Shown in pieces: positions 5,523-10,907 of a stretch of DNA of 10,907 nt. Source of the DNA: an uncultured Clostridia bacterium (GTDB lineage Bacteria > Bacillota > Clostridia > Oscillospirales > Oscillospiraceae); assembly GCA_947383645.1 (NCBI GenBank), contig CANDEH010000085.1:1-10907 (forward strand), given 5' to 3'. The position numbers were made by a program, and so were the translations under genes. Under the pieces are notes generated by a model that was not told the DNA's origin, searched no databases, and saw only the letters and a program-made list of their open reading frames with translations. Every line of letters starts with the position of its first letter. The stretch's first letter is position 1.

Positions 5523-5906
5523 ATGGAGATTTACATCAGCAACAGCAGCGGCGTGCCCATCTACGCCCAGATCACCGACCAGATTCGGGGCAAGATCCTC
5601 TCCGGGGAGCTGGCGGCAGGGGAGATGCTGCCCAGCATCCGCCTTCTGGCCAAGGAGCTGCGGATCAGCGTCATCACCACCAAGCGGGCCTATGAGGACC
5701 TGGAGCAGGCGGGGTTTCTCTACACCCTGCCCGGGAAGGGCTGCTTCGTGGCGGCCCAGGACCCGGCCATCCACCGGGAGGAGGCATTGCGCAAGGTGGA
5801 GGAGCACCTGCAAAACGCCATCGACGCCGCCCGCACCGGGGGCGTCTCCGCCGGAGAAATTCGCGACACATTGGAAGTGCTCCTGGACGGGGAGTACGGC
5901 AAGTAA
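5523..5906 (+). CDS. GntR-family transcriptional regulator, YtrA subfamily
   Basis: A 127-residue cytoplasmic DNA-binding protein. The N-terminal winged helix-turn-helix of GntR covers residues 8-72: VPIYAQITDQIRGKILSGEL, then MLPSIRLLAKELRISVITTKRAYEDLEQAGFLYTLPGKGCFVA, the classic motif of the family. The remaining 50 residues (about 78-127) form a short helical C-terminal region, too short for a ligand-binding UTRA or FCD domain. This length and layout define the YtrA subfamily, whose genes typically head an operon for an ABC transporter and repress it. I chose ATG 5523 because a TTGAGG site sits six bases before it; a TTG at 5511 would extend the protein by four residues. The ATPase gene follows after 12 bases. 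Two inverted repeats in its promoter suggest autoregulation. The inducing signal cannot be read from the sequence; in related systems it is often a cell-wall-active compound. Confidence 0.93.
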   Translation: MEIYISNSSGVPIYAQITDQIRGKILSGELAAGEMLPSIRLLAKELRISVITTKRAYEDLEQAGFLYTLPGKGCFVAAQDPAIHREEALRKVEEHLQNAIDAARTGGVSAGEIRDTLEVLLDGEYGK

Positions 5907-5918
5907 GGAGAGTCCACT

Positions 5919-6773
5919 ATGGAAAATCTGATTGAGGTCAGGGGCCTCTGCAAGCACTATAAGAGCTTTTCCCTGGAAAATATTGACCTGACGGTCCCCG
6001 CCGGAAGCATTGTGGGGCTGATCGGGGAGAACGGGGCGGGGAAGACCACCACCCTCAAGTCCATCCTCCACGTGATCCGTCCCGACGGCGGGACCATCCG
6101 CCTGATGGGCAGCGACCCCGCCAGCGAGGCCGCCCGCTCGGAGGTAGGCGTGGTGTTTGAGGACGCCTACTTCTACGGCGGCCTCACCGCGAAGCAGATC
6201 GACCGGGTTATGTCCGGTGTCCACAGGGGTTGGGACAGCGGCCTGTTCTTTGACTACTGCCGCCGCTTCGATCTGGAGGAGAAAAAGCCGGTGAAGGACT
6301 TCAGCCGGGGGATGCGGATGAAGATGAGTCTGGCCACCGCCCTGTCCCACCGCCCCCGGCTGCTGGTGCTGGACGAGGCCACCAGCGGCCTGGACCCGGT
6401 GGTCCGGGGGGAGCTGCTGGACCTGTTTCTGGAGTTCATTCAGGACGAGGCCCACAGCATCCTCCTCTCCAGTCACATCACCGCCGATCTGGAGCGGGTG
6501 GCGGACCAGATCGCCTACATCCACCAGGGCCGCCTGCTGTTCCAGCGGGACAAGGACGAACTGCTGGAGGATACCGCCATCCTCCGCTGCGCTGCCGGGG
6601 AGATCGACCGGCTGCCGAAGGAGCTGGTTCTGGCCCGGCACAGCGGCCCCATGGGCGCCGCCGCCCTGGTGCGCCGCCCGGCGGAGGTCCGCCGCGCCCT
6701 GCCCGGCGCGGTGCTGGACCGGGCGGGAATCGACGAGATGATGCAGTTTATCGCAGGGAGGGACGCGCAGTGA
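5919..6773 (+). CDS. ABC transporter ATP-binding protein
   Basis: A 284-residue cytoplasmic ATPase subunit that drives the neighbouring permease. It has Walker A GENGAGKT (36-43), an ABC signature SRGMR in FSRGMRMKMSLATAL (128-142), Walker B LLVLDEAT (148-155), the D-loop SGLD (156-159) and the switch histidine H186 in LLSSHITADLE. The Q-loop position reads VFEDAYFY, with no glutamine, and the signature departs from LSGGQ; both are common in the BcrA/YtrB-like exporter group. The C-terminal 90 residues form the usual extension of that group, with little sequence conservation. The ribosome binding site AAGGAG overlaps the regulator's stop codon, and the last codon overlaps the permease start (GTGA). 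The substrate is unknown; export of an antimicrobial peptide or envelope component would fit the GntR-ATPase-permease layout. Confidence 0.95.
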   Translation: MENLIEVRGLCKHYKSFSLENIDLTVPAGSIVGLIGENGAGKTTTLKSILHVIRPDGGTIRLMGSDPASEAARSEVGVVFEDAYFYGGLTAKQIDRVMSGVHRGWDSGLFFDYCRRFDLEEKKPVKDFSRGMRMKMSLATALSHRPRLLVLDEATSGLDPVVRGELLDLFLEFIQDEAHSILLSSHITADLERVADQIAYIHQGRLLFQRDKDELLEDTAILRCAAGEIDRLPKELVLARHSGPMGAAALVRRPAEVRRALPGAVLDRAGIDEMMQFIAGRDAQ

Positions 6774-7429
6774 AGGGCCTGATTTACAAGGATTTTGTCA
6801 CATTGATGGGAATCTATAAAAAGAATCTGCTGCTGGTGGCGGCGCTGTACGGCACCATGGCCATCGCCATGCAGAACGACTTTTTCCTCTACTTCGGCAT
6901 CTGGATGATGGGGTTTTACGGCCTCACCGCCTTCTCCCTGGACACCCAGTGCGGCTGGGACCGGTACGCCCGGACCCTGCCTGTCCGGGACTGGCAGATT
7001 GTGGCGGCGAAGTTTGTCACCGGTCTCCTCTTTATTGGGATGGCGGTGGTCTACGGTCTTGTCCTGGGCGTGGTCAGCCGTCTGGTCAACCAGATCAACG
7101 ACTGGGAGGCGCTGCTGGCCACTATCGGTGTAATTACCGCCGTCGTGGTGGCCGCTGTCAGCGTGATGTATTTCCTGGCTGTCAAGTTCAGCCCGGACAA
7201 GGCGCGCAACTACTTGATGGTTGTGTTTATTGGCGGCTTTGCCCTGTTCTATCTGCTGCACCGGGCTGGAATTCTTGAGGATTTCCCCGTGGAGCGGTTC
7301 CAGGCCTTCGGCGTCTGGCTGGACGGACATTTGGCCCTGACGGTGCTGCTGGCGCTGGCGATTTCCGCCCTGGTGCTGCTCGTCATGCTGGCGGCAGCCT
7401 GCGCGGTGTATCGGAGGAAGGAATTTTAG
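6770..7429 (+). CDS. ABC-2 type transporter permease
   Basis: A 219-residue polytopic membrane protein that forms the channel partner of the upstream ATPase. It starts at GTG 6770, which overlaps the ATPase stop (GTGA), with GGGAGG eight bases upstream. The first residues MKGLIYKDFVTLMGIYKKN are the amphipathic, basic start typical of ABC-2 permeases of about 210-220 residues (ABC2_membrane_5-like). About six membrane segments can be seen at roughly residues 20-34, 40-55, 84-108, 118-143, 152-167 and 188-213, ending in a short basic tail YRRKEF. The motif SLDTQCGWDRYARTLPVRDWQIVAAKF between segments two and three is the conserved cytoplasmic coupling stretch of this group, which contacts the ATPase. 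Last gene of the operon; no terminator with a clear T-tract follows immediately. Confidence 0.92.
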   Translation: MKGLIYKDFVTLMGIYKKNLLLVAALYGTMAIAMQNDFFLYFGIWMMGFYGLTAFSLDTQCGWDRYARTLPVRDWQIVAAKFVTGLLFIGMAVVYGLVLGVVSRLVNQINDWEALLATIGVITAVVVAAVSVMYFLAVKFSPDKARNYLMVVFIGGFALFYLLHRAGILEDFPVERFQAFGVWLDGHLALTVLLALAISALVLLVMLAAACAVYRRKEF

Positions 7430-7440
7430 GATTTCAATCG

Positions 7441-7614
7441 AGGGGGGTGCGCTGCGCTCCGCGCACTCGCCAGCCGCCGCAGGCGGCTGACTCGCACACC
7501 CCGCTCCGCGAGAGGTATTTTTGCCGAAAACGCGGTTTCCGGCAACCGCAGCGTAAAGAAAATGTGCCGGTGGCACATTTTTAGCGCAGGCCCCGCCAAC
7601 GCAGTTGGCGGGGC
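7441..7614. repeat. Palindrome-rich intergenic block (REP/BIME-like)
   Basis: The 349-base gap 7430-7778 has no gene. Its first part is a run of five separate hairpins: 7447-7466 (6 bp), 7471-7489 (8 bp, GCA loop), 7521-7545 (11 bp with one mismatch), 7559-7581 (10 bp) and 7590-7614 (11 bp, GCA loop). A further outer pairing of GGGGTGCG (about 7444-7450) with CGCACACCCC (7493-7502) is possible. Such dense palindromes look like a composite of repetitive extragenic elements. No open frame in it has a ribosome binding site. Confidence 0.6.
7559..7582 (+). terminator. Candidate bidirectional terminator after the ABC operon
   Basis: A ten-base-pair stem with GGT loop (AAAATGTGCC/GGCACATTTT) ending in five Ts on the plus strand and four Ts on the minus strand, about 130 bases after the permease stop. 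The T-run is partly inside the stem, so strength is uncertain. Confidence 0.5.
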
Positions 7615-7640
7615 GGCACTGGGTAAGGAGCCTGTGCGGT

Positions 7641-7685
7641 AAAGAGCCGGGAGAATGCCAAAGCATTCTCCCGGCTCTTTTGTTT
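7641..7685 (+). terminator. Strong intrinsic terminator
   Basis: A perfect 18-bp stem (7641-7658 with 7663-7680), a four-base CAAA loop, and a T-rich tail TTTTGTTT that starts inside the last three pairs. It isolates the SLH gene promoter from upstream transcription; the A-rich 5' flank would let it work in both directions. Confidence 0.9.
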
Positions 7686-7710
7686 GGGGGAGGTTTCCTG
7701 AAAAAAGAGG

Positions 7711-7739
7711 TGGAAAACGGGGGGGAAATGCGGTATAAT
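7711..7739 (+). promoter_or_regulatory. Promoter of the SLH surface protein gene
   Basis: A perfect -10 TATAAT (7734-7739) preceded after 17 bases by TGGAAA (7711-7716, 4 of 6 consensus). The start codon is 40 bases downstream of the -10. Confidence 0.72.
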
Positions 7740-7778
7740 ATCTTTTATCGTCAAAAAACGCGAGAAGGAGATATGCGT

Positions 7779-9881
7779 ATGAGAAAGCGGAGAGCGTTAT
7801 CGCTGGTTCTGGCCCTGGTTATGGCTCTGAGCCTGGCCGTGGGGGTCAGCGCGGAGGAGGGCGATGCCCTTAAAGGGGCGGTGGTGGTGATCCACACCGG
7901 CGATGTCCATGGAACCCTGGAGGGCTACGCCAAGGTGGCCGCCATGAAGGAGACCTATGAGGCGGCGGGGGCCTATGTGCTGCTGCTGGACGCCGGCGGC
8001 TTCGCCGGGGGGAGCCCCTATGTGCAGTCCTCCAGAGGGCAGAACGCCGTGGAACTGATGAATGCCGCCGGCTACGGCGCCGCGGCGGCGGGGGAGAGCG
8101 AGCTCCGCTACGGGCAGGATCAGCTCCGGACTCTCACGGAGCAGGCGGAGTTCTCCCTGCTCTCCGCCAACGTGATGAAGGGGGCTCCCCTTCTCCCCAC
8201 CCATCGGATTTTTGAGACCCCGGACGGGCTGAAGATCGGCGTCTTCGGCCTCACCGCGCCGGAGGCCGCCGGGGCCCTGAGCCCCAGCGCCGGGGAGGGG
8301 CTCACCTTCCTCACCGGCAGCGCCCTGGTCCGCGCGGCGAAAAATGAGGCCGCCGACCTGCGGAAGGCCGGCTGTGAGCTGGTGATCTGCCTGAGCCACC
8401 TGGGGCTCAAGGGGGACGACGGGGCGCTGAACCTCCTGAAGCAGGCGGAGGGCATCGACCTGATGATCGACGGCCACGCCCACAGCACCCTGGAGGAGGT
8501 GAAGAGGGCCACCGGCGGCACCTGCATGGTGGGGGACACCGCCCTCACCGCCGCCGGCAGCAGCTTCGCCGAGGTGGGGGTGTCGGTGTACATGGATGGG
8601 GCGATTGTCACCCGGTCGCTGCCCCTGGACACCATTACCGTCTCCGACGAGGCGGTGGCCGAGCAGGCCGGCGCGATGATAGCCGACGTGGACCGCCGGC
8701 AGGGGGAGACCATTGCTGCTGTCCCCGTCCTCCTGACCGGCGGGACGGACGCCCGGACGGGAGAGACCAATTTGGGCGACCTTGTGGCTGATGCCATGCT
8801 GGTCTGGACCGGACGCCGGGCGGGGCTGACGGGGGAGCACACCGTGGACGCGGCGCTCCTCAGCGGCGGCGTCCTCCGGGACGGCATCGCCGCCGGGGAC
8901 GTCTGCCGGGCCGACATCGCCGCCGCCCTGACGCCTGGCGAGACCCTCTGCACCATCCGCGTACCCGGCGCGGCTCTGGCGGAGGCGCTGGAGTCCATGA
9001 CTGCTGCCGCGCCCAAAGAAAGTCCAGCCTTTCCCCAGATGGCGGGGATGAGCCTTGTCCTGGACGCTATGGAGAAATTTGAGGGCGACGGCTACTACTC
9101 CGGTACCGACCAGCTGAGACCCGCGACCCTCCGCCGTGTGACCGTCTCCGCCGTGGGCAGTGAGGGCTTCGATCCCGAGGTCTCCTACACCATCGCCCTC
9201 AACAGCGGTCTCAAGCCCGCCGCTTTCGCCCCCTACGAGCGAACACGGGTCAACTGGGGCGAGCCGCTGGAGGATGTGCTGGCCTTCTATCTTATGGAGG
9301 AGGATACGGACCTCGCCCTGTACAGAGAGAGCGTGGGGTGGCTGGAGAGCTATGGCTACCGGGACGTCACCGGCGACAACTGGTATGCCCCGGCGGTGCG
9401 CTATGTCAGCACCACCGGCCTGATGCAGGGCTCCGGCGGGCTGTTCCGCCCCGGGGATACCATGAACCGGGCCATGCTGGTGACGGTGCTCTACCGCATG
9501 GCCGGCTCCCCGGCGGTGGAGGGGGACTCCCCCTTTACCGATGTGCCGGCGGGCAAGTGGTACACCGACGCAGTGCTCTGGGCCAGCAGGAACGGCATTG
9601 TCCAGGGGCAGACCGCCAGTACCTTTGACCCCAACGGCAGCATCACCCGGCAGCAGCTGGCCACCTTCCTCTACCGCTACGCCAAGGCGAAGCCGGTGCA
9701 GACGGACCTCTCCGCCTTCACCGACGCCGGCCAGGTCAGCGCCTACGCCGCCGACCCCATGGCCTGGGCGGTGTCCAATGGCCTGATTAGCGGCACCGCC
9801 TCCGCCACTTTGGCGCCCCGGGATACCGCCTCCCGCGCCATGGTGGCCACGGTGCTCATGCGGTATCAGAACCAGGAGTGA
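7779..9881 (+). CDS. Secreted metallophosphatase/5'-nucleotidase-like protein with three SLH domains
   Basis: A 700-residue exported protein. Residues 1-25 form a signal peptide (basic MRKRR, hydrophobic core, cut after VSA). A calcineurin-like metallophosphatase domain (about 34-290) and a 5'-nucleotidase C-terminal domain (about 328-505) follow in the UshA/CD73 order. Three SLH repeats (about 528-575, 586-633 and 646-692; FRDV-like YRDVTGDNWY, FTDVPAGKWYTDAV and FTDAGQVSAYAADPMAWAV) would anchor it to secondary cell-wall polymer. Metal ligands are partly lost: D42 and H44 (GDVHG), H207 (LSHLG) and H233/H235 (GHAH) remain, but the bridging Asp of DAGD is G74 (DAGG) and GNHE is replaced by GESE (105-108). 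The C-domain also lacks the usual NGGGIR (SGGVLRD here) and the GGDGY substrate loop. It may therefore be catalytically weak or inactive. ATG 7779 has AAGGAG eight bases upstream; ATG 7773 lies too close to it. Likely single-gene unit. Confidence 0.9.
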   Translation: MRKRRALSLVLALVMALSLAVGVSAEEGDALKGAVVVIHTGDVHGTLEGYAKVAAMKETYEAAGAYVLLLDAGGFAGGSPYVQSSRGQNAVELMNAAGYGAAAAGESELRYGQDQLRTLTEQAEFSLLSANVMKGAPLLPTHRIFETPDGLKIGVFGLTAPEAAGALSPSAGEGLTFLTGSALVRAAKNEAADLRKAGCELVICLSHLGLKGDDGALNLLKQAEGIDLMIDGHAHSTLEEVKRATGGTCMVGDTALTAAGSSFAEVGVSVYMDGAIVTRSLPLDTITVSDEAVAEQAGAMIADVDRRQGETIAAVPVLLTGGTDARTGETNLGDLVADAMLVWTGRRAGLTGEHTVDAALLSGGVLRDGIAAGDVCRADIAAALTPGETLCTIRVPGAALAEALESMTAAAPKESPAFPQMAGMSLVLDAMEKFEGDGYYSGTDQLRPATLRRVTVSAVGSEGFDPEVSYTIALNSGLKPAAFAPYERTRVNWGEPLEDVLAFYLMEEDTDLALYRESVGWLESYGYRDVTGDNWYAPAVRYVSTTGLMQGSGGLFRPGDTMNRAMLVTVLYRMAGSPAVEGDSPFTDVPAGKWYTDAVLWASRNGIVQGQTASTFDPNGSITRQQLATFLYRYAKAKPVQTDLSAFTDAGQVSAYAADPMAWAVSNGLISGTASATLAPRDTASRAMVATVLMRYQNQE

Positions 9882-9939
9882 GAAGCGGAGGCTCTTAGAA
9901 CAAATGGCCGCTTTCCGAAAAGGATTCATGGGGAGCATT

Positions 9940-9974
9940 GGCGAGGGGGAATCGGGTGTAAACCCGGTATCGCC
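9940..9974 (+). other. Structured leader before the LRR gene
   Basis: A two-part stem-loop: outer GGCGA/TCGCC and inner CGGGT/ACCCG around a GTAA loop, separated by an asymmetric internal loop (8 and 3 bases). It lies in the 123-base gap before the LRR gene, which shows no convincing promoter or terminator, so the LRR gene may be read through from the SLH gene. No T-tract follows. Confidence 0.45.
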
Positions 9975-10004
9975 CTGTGAGAATGAACGAGAGGGGGAAG
10001 GGCT

Positions 10005-10784
10005 GTGGCCGGTACGGCGCGGGACAGCTTCAGCGGCGCGTTTGCGGAGATTCACATCAGGCGGCAGGGAACCACGGTGGACCTGGGAGGGATGGACCCC
10101 GAGCAGGTGACAGATTTGCGTCTCTACTCCGGCGGGAAAAGCGACCTGTCCCTTCTTGCCGATTATCCCAACGTCACCCGGCTTTTCCTCCGGGGGAGCT
10201 TTACCGGCATTGACGCGGTGGGCGCGTTGAAACACCTGCGCAGTCTGCGCCTCTATCCCTCCGCGCCGGTGGACTGCGCCGCCCTGGCGGGGCTGTCGTT
10301 GGGGGAGCTGGCGGTCTGCGATCACATGGCGGAGCACATCGACGCCCTGTTCTACCCCGGTCTGCGGCTGCTGGAGATCGGCGGGCAGCGCCGGCTTGGC
10401 GATCTGTCCTTTCTTGAGGGGGCTGTGGGCGTTGAGAAGCTGTATCTCCACGCTCTCCCCGCCGTGGAGACTTTGCCGGACTTCGGGAAGCTGCCAAAGC
10501 TCTACGCCCTGAAGCTCTATGAGCTCCACAGGCTCAGCGACCTGGGGAGCCTGTCCCGGTCGAACATCCGGTACCTGGCGGTCTCACTGGCCGCGGACAA
10601 GGTCACCGGCACCAGACTGGCGGAGACGCTGCTGGCCATGCCCAGGCTGGAGCGGGCGAATCTGGCCTGCGTGGATCGCTCCAGTCCCCGGCGGTACACC
10701 GTGCTGCAAAATCAGCTGCGGAAGGCCGGCAGGCTGGACCTTCTGGCGGAGGACATGGACTATCGGACCTGGGAGAGACTGTAG
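10005..10784 (+). CDS. Leucine-rich-repeat-like protein
   Basis: A 259-residue soluble protein with no signal peptide or membrane segment. From about residue 33 to 225 it shows imperfect repeats of 20-25 residues with the LxxLxL strand pattern: VTDLRLYSG, VTRLFLRGS, LRSLRLYPS, LGELAVCDH, LRLLEIGGQ, VEKLYLHAL, LYALKLYEL, IRYLAVSLA and LERANLACV. These make a curved beta-solenoid typical of LRR proteins, which bind other proteins. The repeats are degenerate and lack the usual conserved Asn, so the assignment rests on spacing and hydrophobic pattern. The start is GTG 10005, preceded by GAGGGGGAAGG; no ATG with a ribosome binding site exists nearby. The C-terminal 35 residues are helical and basic (RYTVLQNQLRKAGRLDLLAEDM). 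Related small LRR proteins are common in gut Firmicutes, with unknown partners. It follows the SLH gene by 123 bases; no functional tie is evident. Confidence 0.8.
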   Translation: MAGTARDSFSGAFAEIHIRRQGTTVDLGGMDPEQVTDLRLYSGGKSDLSLLADYPNVTRLFLRGSFTGIDAVGALKHLRSLRLYPSAPVDCAALAGLSLGELAVCDHMAEHIDALFYPGLRLLEIGGQRRLGDLSFLEGAVGVEKLYLHALPAVETLPDFGKLPKLYALKLYELHRLSDLGSLSRSNIRYLAVSLAADKVTGTRLAETLLAMPRLERANLACVDRSSPRRYTVLQNQLRKAGRLDLLAEDMDYRTWERL

Positions 10785-10795
10785 CGCGAAAAGCA

Positions 10796-10841
10796 GCCTC
10801 GGCTTGTGGAAAACCCAGCGGGTTTTTCCACAAGCCGAGGC
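10796..10841 (+). terminator. Long hairpin, probable terminator of the LRR gene
   Basis: A 21-bp stem with one bulged T (10796-10816 with 10820-10841) and an AGC loop, 12 bases after the LRR stop. The five-T run is within the right arm rather than after it, so termination could use the small apical stem (CCC-AGC-GGG followed by TTTTT). Confidence 0.65.
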
Positions 10842-10845
10842 AAAC

Positions 10846-10894
10846 TGCGGCCATCGGCCGCAATTTGTCGCCTGTGCCTGAGCCGCGCAGCGGC
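10846..10894. repeat. Further hairpins at the window end
   Basis: A seven-base-pair stem TGCGGCC/GGCCGCA with ATC loop (10846-10862), followed by AATTTGT, and a five-base-pair stem GCCGC/GCGGC with GCA loop (10882-10894). With the long hairpin before them they form another palindrome cluster like that at 7441-7614. The window ends before any gene begins. Confidence 0.5.
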
Positions 10895-10907
10895 GAGGAA
10901 ATGCCCT

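Noticed and set aside
4296..6641. A 781-residue open frame on the minus strand opposite the unknown cassette and the GntR/ABC genes
   Set aside because: It crosses a strong plus-strand terminator and promoter, has no domain or ribosome binding site, and opposes genes with clear motifs.
7441..7614. CRISPR array
   Set aside because: The palindromes differ in sequence and spacing; there are no identical direct repeats with regular spacers.
7605..7778. N-terminal extension of the SLH protein from an upstream start
   Set aside because: The open frame runs through a strong terminator and promoter; the good ribosome binding site and signal peptide fix the start at 7779.
9940..9990. Possible cobalamin riboswitch (GGGAATCGGGTG...CTGTGAG looks a little like the family core)
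   Set aside because: The conserved GCCACTGT-like box and the upstream P1-P3 parts are missing, the space before the start codon is too short, and the downstream LRR gene is not a B12 gene.
7797..10529. A 910-residue open frame on the minus strand opposite the SLH and LRR genes
   Set aside because: Same pattern of composition-driven shadow opposite two well-supported genes; no recognisable domain.

Overview
The window (about 60-65% GC by eye) looks like chromosomal DNA of a GC-rich, anaerobic Gram-positive gut clostridium, most likely of the Oscillospiraceae/Ruminococcaceae type. The reasons are a tandem feoA-feoA-feoB cassette ending in a FeoB-associated Cys-rich membrane protein, an SLH-anchored surface protein, a YtrA-type GntR regulator with its ABC transporter, strong AAGGAG-type ribosome binding sites, and compact intergenic regions carrying long perfect hairpins. 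This placement is inferred from gene style; there is no rRNA or other phylogenetic marker here.

Layout. (1) 1-289, minus strand: the N-terminal part of a DUF2461 protein, cut by the window edge, with its own promoter. (2) 459-3744: a ferrous iron uptake locus. Two small FeoA proteins are followed by a weak terminator or attenuator, the FeoB GTPase/permease and a 58-residue Cys-rich membrane protein. Three copies of the palindrome GTTAG-N6-CTAAC lie at the feoA promoter (two) and just upstream of feoB (one), so the locus is very probably controlled by a metal-responsive repressor. (3) 3774-5409: a long hairpin, then a compact three-gene operon (a DUF6941-like protein, a DGWNGNGA-motif protein and a SSAALKDK/HSEIH-motif protein) with overlapping genes and a strong terminator. 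Its function is unknown and it is the best candidate here for an undescribed system. (4) 5452-7429: a self-contained YtrA-like regulator, ABC ATPase and ABC-2 permease operon, with an excellent promoter that carries two inverted repeats. (5) 7430-7778: a gene-free stretch made almost wholly of hairpins, ending in a perfect terminator and then a promoter. (6) 7779-9881: a secreted metallophosphatase/5'-nucleotidase-like protein with three SLH repeats, whose catalytic metal ligands are partly lost. (7) 10005-10784: a cytoplasmic leucine-rich-repeat-like protein, followed by another set of hairpins to the end of the window.

How the parts work together. The feo genes form one iron-uptake unit: FeoB moves Fe2+, the FeoA proteins and the Cys-rich protein are accessory, and the repeated palindrome gives iron-dependent control. 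The GntR/ABC unit is a typical autoregulated export module. The SLH protein is displayed on the cell wall. The three-gene unknown cassette and the LRR protein show no sequence link to the other units.
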